The notes: generated by a model from the letters alone, not told the origin. Positions 35,235 to 43,906 are shown, numbered from the stretch's first letter. The stretch: DNA of 64,000 nt from Frateuria soli (GCF_021117385.1 NZ_CP088252.1:2542001-2606000), one strand, 5' to 3'. Program-made: numbers and translations.

Positions 35235-37670
35235 ATGGTGACCCGCAGACGCTTCCTGCAAGGCATGGGCGCCCTGACCGCACTGGGCGGCGCCGGCACG
35301 TTGCCGGGCTTTGCGATGAGCCGCCCGGGCGCCGGGCGCCCGTCGATGGGCACCGGCGAGGGCGTCTCCCGTTTCGTCGACGTGTTCGTCGGCACCGGCG
35401 GGCACGGCCACACCTTCCCCGGCGCCACCCTGCCCTACGGCATGGTGCAGTTGAGTCCCGACACCAACGACGCCGGCTGGGACGCCTGCTCGGGCTACCA
35501 CCAGCGCGACGGGTCGATCATGGGCTTCTCGCACACGCACCTGTCCGGCACCGGCGCCAGCGACATGCTGGACCTGCTGGTGATGCCGGCGCAGGGGCCG
35601 GTGCTGCTGCAACCGGGCGAACGCGGACTGCCGGACAAGAACTACCAGTCGCGCTACGACGAGGCGGCGTTCGCAAGCACGCGGCTGCCGCCCGATGCGG
35701 TCGGCCACCCCGGCCACGGCTACCGCTCGCGCTACGACGGCGAGCAGGCGCAGCCGGGCTACTACCGCGTGCACCTGACCGACCACGACATCCTGGCCGA
35801 GCTGACCGCCACACTGCGTGCCGGACTGCACCGCTACACCTTCCACGGCCCGGGCGACGGCCACCTCCTCATCGACCTGGCACATGGCTTCCACGACGAT
35901 CCCGATGTGCCGGCCAAGGTCAGCGACGCCACGCTGAAGCTCATTGGCGAGGACCTGCTGGTCGGCAGCCGCCGCGTGCACCAGTGGGCCAACGGGCGCT
36001 ACATCCATTTCGCGATGAAGCTGTCGCGGCCGCTCGCCCGCGCCACGCTGTACGTCGAGGACGCGCCGCTGCCGACCGGCTCGCGCGAAGCGCATGGCAA
36101 GCACCTGAAGGCCGCGCTGCATTTCGGCGACGTGGCGCGCGAGCCGCTGCTGGTGAAGGTCGGCATCTCGGCGGTCGACATCGACGGCGCGCGGCGCAAC
36201 CTCGAATCGGAAGTCCCCGGCTGGGATTTCGAGGGCACGCGGCAACGGGCGGCCGATGCGTGGGAGCGGGAGCTTTCGCGCATCCGCATCGACAGCCCAT
36301 CCGAGCCGGTCAAGCGCACCTTCTACAGCGCGCTCTATCACACCATGCTCGCGCCCACGCTGTTCAGCGACGCGGACGGCCGCTACCGCGGCATGGACCT
36401 GAAGGTGCACACGCTGCCCGAGGGCCAGCACAACTACAGCACCTACTCGCTGTGGGACACCTACCGCGCGCTGCATCCGCTGCTCACGCTGTTCCAGAGC
36501 GAGCGCGTGCCGGACCTGGTCAACGGGCTGGTGCGCATGACCGCCGAAAGCCCGGACGGCCCGCCCGTGTGGCCGCTGCAGGGCGTGGAAACCGGAACCA
36601 TGATCGGCTACCACTCAATCGTGGTGATCGCCGAGGCGCACGCCAAGGGCTTTACCGGCATCGACTACGCCGGGGCGTGGCCGCTGTTCCGCAAGCGCGC
36701 GATGGACGACGACTACCGCGGCCTGACCTACTACCGCAAGCTGGGCTACATCCCGGCCGACAAGGATTGGGAGTCGGTCAGCAAGACACTCGAATACTGC
36801 TACGACGACTGGGCGATGGCGCACCTGGCCGACGCCGTCGGTGCGCACGAGGACGCGAAGCACCTGCGCGAGCGCTCGCGCAACTACCGCAACGTGTTCG
36901 ACCGGAAGCGCACCTTCGTGCGTCCGCGCGGCAGCGATGGCGAGTGGCTGCAACCCTTCGACCCGCGTGCGATGGGCCACGGGGCCAAGTGGCGCGACTT
37001 CACCGAATCCAACGCCTGGGAAGCCACCTTCCTCAACCAGCACGACCTGTACGCCTACATGCCGCTGTTCGGCGGCGAGCAGGCGTTCGAGCGCAAGCTC
37101 GACGAGCTTTTCGAGACCAGCTCCGCACTGCCGGCTGATGCGCCGCCGGACATCGCCGGCATGGTCGGCCAGTACGCGCACGGCAACGAGCCGAGCCACC
37201 ATGTGGCCTACCTCTATGCCTACACCGGCGCGCACCACAAGACGCAGGCGCGCGTGCGCATGCTGCTGGAGAAGATGTACCGGCCCGAGCCGGACGGCCT
37301 GGCCGGCAACGAGGACTGCGGGCAGACCAGTGCCTGGTACGTGCTGGGGGCGCTGGGGTTGTATGCGGTCGATCCGGTCAGCGCCAACTACGTGTTCGGC
37401 AGTCCGATGCTCGACCGGGCCCAGCTGATGCTGACCGGCGACAAGCGGCTGGTGGTGCAGGCGCGGGGGAACGGGCCGGACAAGCCGTACATCCAGTCGG
37501 TGCGCTGGAACGGCAAGCCCTGGACGAAGAGCTGGATCAGCCATGCGGAGCTGGCCGCCGGTGGAACGCTGGAGTTCGAGATGGGCGCGACGCCCAATCT
37601 GAAGTTCGGTGCCGCGCCGGCGGATCGGCCACCGTCGTTCGGGCAGCCGGCGCCGGCGGTCGAGGGCTAG
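35235..37670 (+). CDS. GH92 family alpha-mannosidase with Tat signal (mannoside locus 2)
   Basis: 811 residues from ATG 35235, which follows AGGAGAACTCGAC. Tat-type signal VTRRRFLQGMGALTALGGAG. Upstream in-frame codons to 35151 overlap GH125 and are not used. GH92 hallmarks: GTGGHGHTFPGATLPYGMVQ, GFSHTHLSGTGASDMLDLL, HGNEPSHHVAYLYAYTGA and GNEDCGQTSAWYVLGALGLY. It diverges from the GH92 at 14017 in many positions (for example EDCGQT in place of DDLGQM), so the two probably cleave different linkages. Last gene of the CutC-GH2-GH125-GH92 operon. Confidence 0.95.
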   Translation: MVTRRRFLQGMGALTALGGAGTLPGFAMSRPGAGRPSMGTGEGVSRFVDVFVGTGGHGHTFPGATLPYGMVQLSPDTNDAGWDACSGYHQRDGSIMGFSHTHLSGTGASDMLDLLVMPAQGPVLLQPGERGLPDKNYQSRYDEAAFASTRLPPDAVGHPGHGYRSRYDGEQAQPGYYRVHLTDHDILAELTATLRAGLHRYTFHGPGDGHLLIDLAHGFHDDPDVPAKVSDATLKLIGEDLLVGSRRVHQWANGRYIHFAMKLSRPLARATLYVEDAPLPTGSREAHGKHLKAALHFGDVAREPLLVKVGISAVDIDGARRNLESEVPGWDFEGTRQRAADAWERELSRIRIDSPSEPVKRTFYSALYHTMLAPTLFSDADGRYRGMDLKVHTLPEGQHNYSTYSLWDTYRALHPLLTLFQSERVPDLVNGLVRMTAESPDGPPVWPLQGVETGTMIGYHSIVVIAEAHAKGFTGIDYAGAWPLFRKRAMDDDYRGLTYYRKLGYIPADKDWESVSKTLEYCYDDWAMAHLADAVGAHEDAKHLRERSRNYRNVFDRKRTFVRPRGSDGEWLQPFDPRAMGHGAKWRDFTESNAWEATFLNQHDLYAYMPLFGGEQAFERKLDELFETSSALPADAPPDIAGMVGQYAHGNEPSHHVAYLYAYTGAHHKTQARVRMLLEKMYRPEPDGLAGNEDCGQTSAWYVLGALGLYAVDPVSANYVFGSPMLDRAQLMLTGDKRLVVQARGNGPDKPYIQSVRWNGKPWTKSWISHAELAAGGTLEFEMGATPNLKFGAAPADRPPSFGQPAPAVEG

Positions 37671-37740
37671 CTCCGGCGTGCGGGCTGGGGCGGGCACCTC
37701 GGCTGCGGCTGCGCCTACGCTTGGCACGAACAGTGATGCG

Positions 37741-37769
37741 AGGCCCCTCTCCCGGCGGGAGAGGGGCCT
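37741..37769. repeat. Short perfect palindrome (family C hairpin) before the APC permease gene
   Basis: Arms AGGCCCCTCTCCCG / CGGGAGAGGGGCCT around one G. It matches the small hairpin in each arm of the family C repeats. The gap 37671-37904 has no gene that I can support; a second short dyad GGCGCTCAGCGCC lies near 37871. Confidence 0.75.
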
Positions 37770-37904
37770 GGGCGTCGCGGGCACCGCAAGCGGACATCCG
37801 GACGTCTGCAGCCCGCTGGTCGCAGCCGCAGGTGACATGTCCGGCCCACATTTGCGACCATCAACGCTTTGGCGCTCAGCGCCTGGCAGACACAGGGGCC
37901 CTCG

Positions 37905-39569
37905 ATGGCGAACCAGACTTCCATCCGGCGTGACGTCGGTCCTTTCGCACTCATGTTCACCGGCCTGGGCTCGATCATCGGCTCGGGCTGGCTGTTCGGT
38001 GCCTGGAACGCGGCCAAGCTGGCCGGTCCCGGCGCGATCTGGGCCTGGGTGCTCGGTGCGGCGATCATCCTGTCGATCGCGCTGACCTACGCCGAGCTGG
38101 GCGCGATGTTTCCCGAGTCCGGTGGCATGGTGCGCTACGGCCACTACTCGCACGGCTCGCTGGTCGGCTTCATCGCGGCGTGGGCCAACTGGATCGCGAT
38201 CGTCTCGGTGATCCCGGTCGAGGCCGAGGCCTCGGTGCAGTACATGGCCGGCTGGAAATGGCAGTGGGCGCAGGATCTCTACCACGCCGTTCCCGGACAA
38301 CACGGCGAGCTGAGCCAGATTGGCGTGGCGATCGCCGGCGTGCTGGTGGTCATCTACTTCCTGCTCAACTACTGGAGCGTGAAGCTGTTTGCCCGCTCCA
38401 ACAGCCTGATCACGCTGGTCAAGCTGATCATCCCGGCGGCCACCGGCGTGGCGCTGATCGCCAGCGGCTTCCACGGCGAGAATCTCGACGTGGGCGCGTC
38501 CGGCGGCAGCCATGCCAACGATTTCGCGGCGATCCTCACCGCCGTGGCCACCGCCGGCATCGTGTTCAGCTTCAACGGCTTCCAGAGCCCGGTGAACCTG
38601 GCCGGCGAAGCGCGCAATCCGGGACGGAGCATCCCGTTCGCGATCATCGGCGCGATCCTGCTCGCCACCGTGGTCTACGTGCTGCTGCAGGTCGCCTACC
38701 TCGGCGCGGTGCCGCCGGACCTGCTGGCGCAGGCCGGCTGGAGGGGCATCAACTTCAGCTCGCCGTTCGCGGAACTGGCGGTGCTGGTGAACCTGAACTG
38801 GCTGGCGATCCTGCTCTACGCCGATGCCTTCGTCAGCCCCAGCGGCACCGGCATGACCTACACCGCCACCACCGCGCGCATGATCTACGGCATGGAGCGC
38901 AACGGCACGCTGCCGCGCATCTTCGGCCGGATCGATCCGAGGTCGGGCGTGCCGCGCCCGGCGATGTGGCTGAACCTGGTGGTGTCCTTCCTGTTCCTGT
39001 TCTTCTTCCGCGGCTGGGATTCGCTGGCCGCGGTGATCTCGGTGGCGACGATCATCTCCTACCTGACCGGCCCGGTCAGCGTGATGACCCTGCGCCGCAC
39101 CGCGCCGGAACTGCACCGCCCGTTCCGCCTGGGCGGCCTGCCGGTGATCGCCGGCATCGCCTTCATCATGTCGGCCGAGTTGCTGTACTGGGCGAAATGG
39201 CCGCTGACCGGCCAGATCATCCTGCTGATGGTGGTCGCGCTGCCGGTGTACTTCTACTACACGGCCAAGCACGGCTGGCACGAGTTCGGCCGGCACCTGA
39301 AGGGCGCGTGGTGGCTGATCGCCTACCTGATCACACTGGCAGCGGTGTCGCGGATCGGCAGCTCGAAGTTCGGTGGCCTGGACTACATCCCGTACGGCTA
39401 CGACCTGGCCGTGGTCGCGGTAATCGGCCTGGTGTTCTACCTGTGGGGCGTGGCGTCGGGCTGGCGCACCCCGGCCATCGAGGCCGAACGCGAGCAGGCG
39501 GCGCAGCATCCGGATGCGCTGCAGATCCCGCCGGACGAGGAAGAGGCCGAGAAGATCACCGGCCACTGA
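37905..39569 (+). CDS. APC family amino acid permease
   Basis: 554 residues with about 12-14 hydrophobic helices; inner-membrane amino acid transporter. ATG 37905 gives MANQTSIRRDVGPFALMFTG; the glycine-rich helix 1 (GLGSIIGSGWLFGAWNAAK) is the APC substrate-site motif. Helix 6 region: IVFSFNGFQSPVNLAGEARN, again typical of APC. A hydrophilic, acidic C-terminal tail (about 30 residues) ends the protein. Single gene with its own terminator. Substrate is not predictable from the sequence; nothing in the context ties it to the mannosidase genes upstream. Confidence 0.92.
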   Translation: MANQTSIRRDVGPFALMFTGLGSIIGSGWLFGAWNAAKLAGPGAIWAWVLGAAIILSIALTYAELGAMFPESGGMVRYGHYSHGSLVGFIAAWANWIAIVSVIPVEAEASVQYMAGWKWQWAQDLYHAVPGQHGELSQIGVAIAGVLVVIYFLLNYWSVKLFARSNSLITLVKLIIPAATGVALIASGFHGENLDVGASGGSHANDFAAILTAVATAGIVFSFNGFQSPVNLAGEARNPGRSIPFAIIGAILLATVVYVLLQVAYLGAVPPDLLAQAGWRGINFSSPFAELAVLVNLNWLAILLYADAFVSPSGTGMTYTATTARMIYGMERNGTLPRIFGRIDPRSGVPRPAMWLNLVVSFLFLFFFRGWDSLAAVISVATIISYLTGPVSVMTLRRTAPELHRPFRLGGLPVIAGIAFIMSAELLYWAKWPLTGQIILLMVVALPVYFYYTAKHGWHEFGRHLKGAWWLIAYLITLAAVSRIGSSKFGGLDYIPYGYDLAVVAVIGLVFYLWGVASGWRTPAIEAEREQAAQHPDALQIPPDEEEAEKITGH

Positions 39570-39592
39570 TCGGGACCTGCGGCACGACCGAA

Positions 39593-39619
39593 CGCGCGGC
39601 GATGAGCCGCGCGTTTTTT
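39593..39619 (+). terminator. Rho-independent terminator of the APC permease gene
   Basis: Stem CGCGCGGC / GCCGCGCG (8 bp), loop GATGA, followed by TTTTTTA. It begins 24 bases after the stop codon. Confidence 0.9.
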
Positions 39620-40000
39620 ATTGCGGCAAGGCAGCGCTCACGCCCTCCATACGGATGGCTTACGTGGGGCGCGACAACATCCGCACCGGAATCGCCGAGC
39701 GACTTCGACGCATTCATCGAACGGCGCCAGGGAAGCATCCGCCGAGCGCTTCAAGTCCAGCAGCGCAATCACTTTCGAGACTGCTGCACAAGGAGCCGGG
39801 CGGCCCGTTCGCCTGGCGAAGGGCGCCGGCGCCTCGCGTGGATGGCAGGCACGGACGAAACCACTCCCACGGCGCCTGAGGATTACCGGATCGTTGCGGC
39901 ACGAGGTGCCGGGACGTTGTTCCATCGGCACGCCGATCGTCCGCCTGCAGAGGGCGCCGAATGATCGGCGGCCCCACCCATCCACCCACGGAGCATTCCC
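39620..40000. other. Intergenic stretch without a supported gene
   Basis: About 380 bases between the APC-permease terminator and the small DUF6582-like gene. Several overlapping open frames exist on both strands, but none has a ribosome-binding site or a recognisable protein, and base composition does not favour any one frame. The bases just before 40001 (CACGGAGCATTCCC) contain the ribosome-binding site of the next gene. Confidence 0.5.
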
Positions 40001-40246
40001 ATGGCAGAGCTCGATAGCGACAAGCGGGACGACCTTTCGCGGAGCAATTTCGCCTTCCCCGAACAGCGCAAGGAGCCGCTGGAGGACGCCAGCCACGTCC
40101 GCAACGCCATAGCGCGTTTCGACCAGGTCAAGGGCGTCAGCGATGACGAGCGCGATGAGGCGTGGAAGCGCATCAAGGCCGCCGCGGAGAAGTTCGATGT
40201 CCAGGTGAGCGAAAAGAGCTGGCGCGAGTTGGGCAAGAAGTCCTGA
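40001..40246 (+). CDS. Small hydrophilic protein, DUF6582-like
   Basis: 81 residues, strongly charged: MAELDSDKRDDLSRSNFAFP, EQRKEPLEDASHVRNAIARF, then an acidic/basic helix ending VSEKSWRELGKKS. The pattern FAFPEQRKYPLxDxxHVRNA recurs in small proteins of unknown function in many bacteria and phages (DUF6582), where it resembles the region that phage proteins share with rubredoxin-like or prohead segments. ATG has GGAG upstream. Function unknown; no link to its neighbours. Confidence 0.82.
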   Translation: MAELDSDKRDDLSRSNFAFPEQRKEPLEDASHVRNAIARFDQVKGVSDDERDEAWKRIKAAAEKFDVQVSEKSWRELGKKS

Positions 40247-40400
40247 TCGCCGGTTTTCCCGGCGCGCGAAATCGCGCGCTCGGGAATGTCCCGCGCCCCG
40301 CCCGGTTTGCCCGGCGACATGACGCGGCCGGACCGATTGACTGCCGAATGCTCGCCGGGCGGGCGCACCTCAAGCCGATGCCGGTCCTCGCCCGCTCACC

Positions 40401-41477
40401 CTATCTCACGCAAGCCAACGCCAAGGCGTCGCCGAGCAATGCCTGCGCGGTGACTTCCGGCCCCGCCCCCGGGCCCTGGATCACCATGGGCCGGGTGTTG
40501 TAGCGGGTGGTGGTGAGGGCGAACTGGTTGTCGGTGCCGTGCAACTGCGCCGACGGATGCGTGGTCGGCACCTCGACCAGCCCGACTCGCGCGCGGCCGC
40601 GCTGGTCGAGACGGGCCAGGAAGCGCAGGACCTTCCCGCGCGTGGCCGCCCGCGCATGCCGCTCGGCGAGCGGCGCGTCGAGCTCGGACAGCCGGTCCAG
40701 GAACGTGGCGGTGTCCACCCCGCGCAGCGCGGCCGGCACCAGGCTCTCCACCGCCACCTCGTCGCTGCCCAGCGGGAACCCGGCGTGGCGGGCGAGGATC
40801 AGCAGCTTGCGCGCCACGTCTTCGCCGGAAAGGTCCGAGCGCGGATCGGGTTCGGTGTAACCGAGCGCGCGCGCCTCGGCGAGCAGCGCGGAGAACGGTC
40901 GGCGGCCGTCGTACTGGTTGAACAGGTAGGACAGCGAACCGGAGAACACGCCCTCCAGCGTGAGTAGGCTGTCGCCGCAGCGACGCAGGCGGCGCAGGGT
41001 CGAGAGCACCGGCAGCCCGGCGCCCACGGTGGCCGCATCGCCGTAGCGCGCGCCGGTCGCGAGCGCCGCCTGCAGTGCGCGCCAGCCATCCAGTTCGCCC
41101 CCGGCCAGCGCCTTGTTGGCGGTGACCACGTGGTAACCCCGCGCCAGCCAGGAGGGATGCCGCGCGGCCAGCGCCGCGCTGGCCGTGGCATCGACGATGA
41201 TCCTGGCCGGTGCACCGCTGGCATCCAGCGCGGCGAACAGCGCCACGTCGTCGCGCGCATCGCCTTCGCTACGCAGTTGCTCGCGCAGGCTGCGCCGCGC
41301 CAGCCGCCGGGGATCGGTCTGCTGGCGGCGCGAGTTGGCCGCGCCGACCAGTCGCAGCGGCGCCGCCGCCGGCGTGTCGAGCAGCTGGAGCAGCGCACCG
41401 CCGACCACGCCGGTGCCCAGCAGCACCAAGGCGATGGCGGACGCCGGCCGCGGACAGTCGGCCAGCACCGCGCTCAT
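40401..41477 (-). CDS. hom: Homoserine dehydrogenase (monofunctional, no aspartokinase or ACT domain)
   Basis: Reduces aspartate semialdehyde to homoserine, the precursor of methionine and threonine. 358 residues from ATG 41477, which overlaps the metB stop (ATGA). N-terminal NAD(P) site VLLGTGVVGGALLQLL. Family segments VVTANKALAGG, GVFSGSLSYLFNQYD and YTEPDPRSDLSGEDVARKLL, with the catalytic Lys/Asp region intact. There is no aspartokinase or ACT domain, so control by threonine is not expected. Third gene of the riboswitch-led metX-metB-hom operon, making homoserine supply respond to S-adenosylmethionine. Confidence 0.94.
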   Translation of the reverse strand: MSAVLADCPRPASAIALVLLGTGVVGGALLQLLDTPAAAPLRLVGAANSRRQQTDPRRLARRSLREQLRSEGDARDDVALFAALDASGAPARIIVDATASAALAARHPSWLARGYHVVTANKALAGGELDGWRALQAALATGARYGDAATVGAGLPVLSTLRRLRRCGDSLLTLEGVFSGSLSYLFNQYDGRRPFSALLAEARALGYTEPDPRSDLSGEDVARKLLILARHAGFPLGSDEVAVESLVPAALRGVDTATFLDRLSELDAPLAERHARAATRGKVLRFLARLDQRGRARVGLVEVPTTHPSAQLHGTDNQFALTTTRYNTRPMVIQGPGAGPEVTAQALLGDALALACVR

Positions 41478-42676
41478 GCGCCCACCCGGCGTCTGGACGG
41501 CTGCACGGCCGCCGCCCGGTCGAGCGCACGGGACAGGTCGCCAAGCAGATCGTCGCCGTCCTCGATGCCCACCGAAACCCGCACCAGGGTGTCGGCGATG
41601 CCCGCGGCGCGGCGCGCTTCCGGCGCCATCGCGGCGTGGGTCATCGAGGCCGGGTGCGCGATCAGGCTTTCCACGCCGCCGAGCGATTCGGCCAGCGAAA
41701 AGAACACCAGTCCGTCGACGAAGGCGGCGACATTCGCCTCGCCGCCGGCCAGTTCGAAGCTCAGCATGGCGCCGAACCCCTGCTGCTGGCGCGCGGCCAG
41801 CGCGTGCCCCGCATGACCCGGCAGGCCCGGGTAGTACACCGCGCTCACCGCCGGGTGCGGCGCCAGGCGCTCGGCGATCCGCAGCGCATTCTCCTGGTGC
41901 TGGCGCAGGCGCACGGCGAGCGTGCGCAGGCCGCGCAGGGTGAGGAAGCTGTCGAACGGCGCGCCGGTCAGCCCCAGGCAGTTGCCCCACCACTTGAGCT
42001 TGTCGGCCACCGCCGCGTCGCGTGCGACCACCGCACCGCCAACCACGTCGCTGTGGCCGTTGATGTACTTGGTGGTCGAGTGCACCACCACATCCGCGCC
42101 CAGCGCGAGCGGCTGCTGCAGGGCGGGCGAAAGGAAGGTGTTGTCCACCACCAGCAGCGCGCCGACCGCATGCGCGGCTTGCGCCACGTGGCGGATGTCG
42201 GTGATGCGCAGCAGCGGATTGGAGGGGGTTTCCACCCACACCAGCGCCGGCTTGCGCGAAAGGCCGGCGGCCAGCGCGGCGCGGTCGGTAAGGTCGGCGA
42301 AGGCCAGTTCGAAGCGCCCCTTCTTCGCCCACGCGTCGAGCAGGCGCCAGGTGCCGCCGTAGCAATCATGCGCCGCCAGCACCAGGCCGCCGGGCGGCAC
42401 CAGCTCCAGCGCCAGCGCCACCGCCGCCATGCCGCTGGCGGTCACCACCGCGCCGGCGCCCAGTTCCAGCTCGGCCAGCGCGTTGCCCAGCAGGTCGCGC
42501 GTGGGGTTTCCGCTGCGCGAGTAGTCGTAGGGTCGCTTGCCGCCCACGCCGTCGAAACCCAGGCCGTCGAAGCTGTAGTTGGTCGACAGGTGCAAGGGCG
42601 GCACGATCGCGCCGTGCTGCGTGTCCGTTTCGATGCCGGCGCGCACGGCGCGGGTACAGGGGGCCGATTCGCTCAT
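41474..42676 (-). CDS. metB: Cystathionine gamma-synthase / O-succinylhomoserine (thiol)-lyase
   Basis: PLP enzyme joining an activated homoserine with cysteine (or sulfide) in methionine synthesis. 400 residues. PLP-Lys in VVHSTTKYINGHSDVVGG; YDYSRSGNPTRDLL and WVETPSNPLLRITDI are the substrate and cofactor motifs of the Cys/Met metabolism family. Overlaps the homoserine dehydrogenase gene by four bases and follows metX by 21 bases. Cystathionine gamma-synthase is preferred to the gamma-lyase because of the operon. Confidence 0.93.
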   Translation of the reverse strand: MSESAPCTRAVRAGIETDTQHGAIVPPLHLSTNYSFDGLGFDGVGGKRPYDYSRSGNPTRDLLGNALAELELGAGAVVTASGMAAVALALELVPPGGLVLAAHDCYGGTWRLLDAWAKKGRFELAFADLTDRAALAAGLSRKPALVWVETPSNPLLRITDIRHVAQAAHAVGALLVVDNTFLSPALQQPLALGADVVVHSTTKYINGHSDVVGGAVVARDAAVADKLKWWGNCLGLTGAPFDSFLTLRGLRTLAVRLRQHQENALRIAERLAPHPAVSAVYYPGLPGHAGHALAARQQQGFGAMLSFELAGGEANVAAFVDGLVFFSLAESLGGVESLIAHPASMTHAAMAPEARRAAGIADTLVRVSVGIEDGDDLLGDLSRALDRAAAVQPSRRRVGA

Positions 42677-42697
42677 GGGTATGCTCCGTGGGGTTCT

Positions 42698-43711
42698 TCA
42701 GGCCAGCGCGGCGCGCAGCAGCGGCGCGAGCTGGCGGGTTTCCTTGAGGAAGCCGTCGTGCCCGTAGGGCGACTCGAGGACTTCCAGCGTGGCGGGGCCG
42801 TGCAGCCGCCGTTGCAGCTCGCACAGGTCGGCCAGCGGCACCAGCAGGTCGGAGGCGAAGCCGACCAGCGTGGCGGGCGTGGGGATGCGCTCGGGCGTGA
42901 CGTCGTGCAGGTCGATCGATTCGGACAGGGCAAGGAAGCGGTCGGCGTCGAAACGCTCGACGAAGCGGCGGCCCTGGTGTTCCAGGTAGTCCTCCACCGG
43001 CAGGCGGAAGCGGCCATCGCGGAACTCGGGCGCGCCGGCGAAGCGGCGGCCGAACTCCTCGCGGCCGCGATAGGTGGTGACGGCGAGCTGGCGTGCCAGG
43101 CCGAGGGCCTCGCCGGTTCGCCCGCCCGCCACGCCCAGCCGCACGATGCCGCGCTGCACGCTGCGCTGGGCCGAGGCCAGTGGATGCGGACGATGCGCCC
43201 CAGCCAGCACGACCAGACGGTCCAGGACGCGCGGATGGCCCGCTGCAAAAGCCAGCGCCACCATCGCGCCATAGGAAGCGCCGACGAAGGCGTGTACGCG
43301 ATGGATGCCCAGCGCCTCCAGCAGCGCAGCCAGCGCATCCGCCTGGTCTTCGCTGGAGATCGCTTCGACACCCAGCTCGCCCGGTGCCAGCCAGTCGATC
43401 GAAAGCATGCGGTGACCGTCAAGGTCGACGGCGGCGCCGGCGCCGACCAGTGCCTGCCACCACCCGGCCGCACCCTCGAACGTGGTCACGTCCCGGCCGG
43501 CGGAGATGCCGCCCTGCACGATCACGGTCGGTGCATCGGCCGCACCGCACCAGAGGTAGCGCACGTCCACCTCGCGCCTGTCGTTGCCGTACTTCGGGGA
43601 AAGCGCCAGCCGCCGCGTGCCGCGCTGGACGGTGAGGCCGACCATGCGGGCGCCCACCCGCGGCGGAACGGCGACGGACGATACGGGCAGGGGCAGCGGC
43701 TGGGCGGTCAT
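42698..43711 (-). CDS. metX: Homoserine O-acyltransferase, MetX type (probably O-succinyl)
   Basis: Alpha/beta-hydrolase-fold enzyme that activates homoserine for MetB. 337 residues from ATG 43711, which has GGAG six bases upstream; ATG 43729 is the alternative. Nucleophile Ser in VGASYGAMVAL; catalytic Asp in FASDLLVPLAD; His in SPYGHDGFLKE. It is somewhat shorter than classical MetX. In Xanthomonadales MetX-fold enzymes have been reassigned as homoserine O-succinyltransferases, which suits the MetB partner, but acetyl-CoA use cannot be excluded. First gene after the SAM-I riboswitch. Confidence 0.9.
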   Translation of the reverse strand: MTAQPLPLPVSSVAVPPRVGARMVGLTVQRGTRRLALSPKYGNDRREVDVRYLWCGAADAPTVIVQGGISAGRDVTTFEGAAGWWQALVGAGAAVDLDGHRMLSIDWLAPGELGVEAISSEDQADALAALLEALGIHRVHAFVGASYGAMVALAFAAGHPRVLDRLVVLAGAHRPHPLASAQRSVQRGIVRLGVAGGRTGEALGLARQLAVTTYRGREEFGRRFAGAPEFRDGRFRLPVEDYLEHQGRRFVERFDADRFLALSESIDLHDVTPERIPTPATLVGFASDLLVPLADLCELQRRLHGPATLEVLESPYGHDGFLKETRQLAPLLRAALA

Positions 43712-43748
43712 GCGGGTCTCCGTGGGCATCGCCCGCGGGAACCGGAAA

Positions 43749-43785
43749 GGTCGCCACCCGTCGCCGACGCTCTGGCGTCAGCGAC
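43749..43785 (-). promoter_or_regulatory. Expression platform of the SAM riboswitch
   Basis: Read leftward: an 11-bp hairpin (GTCGCTGACGC / GCGTCGGCGAC, 4-base loop, 43760-43785) is followed by GGTGGCGACC (43749-43758). That 10-mer is perfectly complementary to GGTCGCCACC (43804-43813), next to the 3' strand of aptamer helix P1, and lies about 40 bases before the metX start. No T-run follows, so control of translation or Rho access is more likely than intrinsic termination. Confidence 0.6.
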
Positions 43786-43793
43786 GAATCACG

Positions 43794-43906
43794 CCCATCT
43801 CTCGGTGGCGACCAGCGCGCCCCGCAGGAATTGGCACCGTCGCGGGAACGCTTCCCGCAGGTTGCCCCGGCATCAAAGGGCCTATCCCTCCGCCGGTCTC
43901 GATGAG
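43794..43906 (-). promoter_or_regulatory. SAM-I (S-box) riboswitch aptamer
   Basis: Read leftward from 43906: CTCATCGAGACCGGCGGAGG then GATAGGCCCTTTGATGCCGG then GGCAACC, and further on GGTGCCAATTCCTGC followed by GAGAGATGGG. These are the conserved S-box blocks (GGAGGGA-GGCCC, the UGAUGCC(G)GCAACC element, GGUGCCAAUUCC). Helix P1 forms from CTCATC (43901-43906) and GATGGG (43794-43799), with one G-U pair. It lies 83 bases before metX. Confidence 0.93.

Noticed and set aside
38930-38945. CGGATCGATCCGA dyad in the APC permease gene as a sixth operator
   Set aside because: Inside the coding region and lacking the TTTr/yAAA flanks of the operator consensus.
36615-39566. Open frame of 983 codons on the minus strand opposite GH92 and the APC permease
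   Set aside because: Spans two real genes and their gap in antisense; low-complexity Arg/Gln/His-rich translation.
39621-40112. Open frame of 163 codons before the DUF6582-like gene
   Set aside because: No ribosome-binding site, no recognisable sequence and it overlaps the well-supported small gene in another frame.
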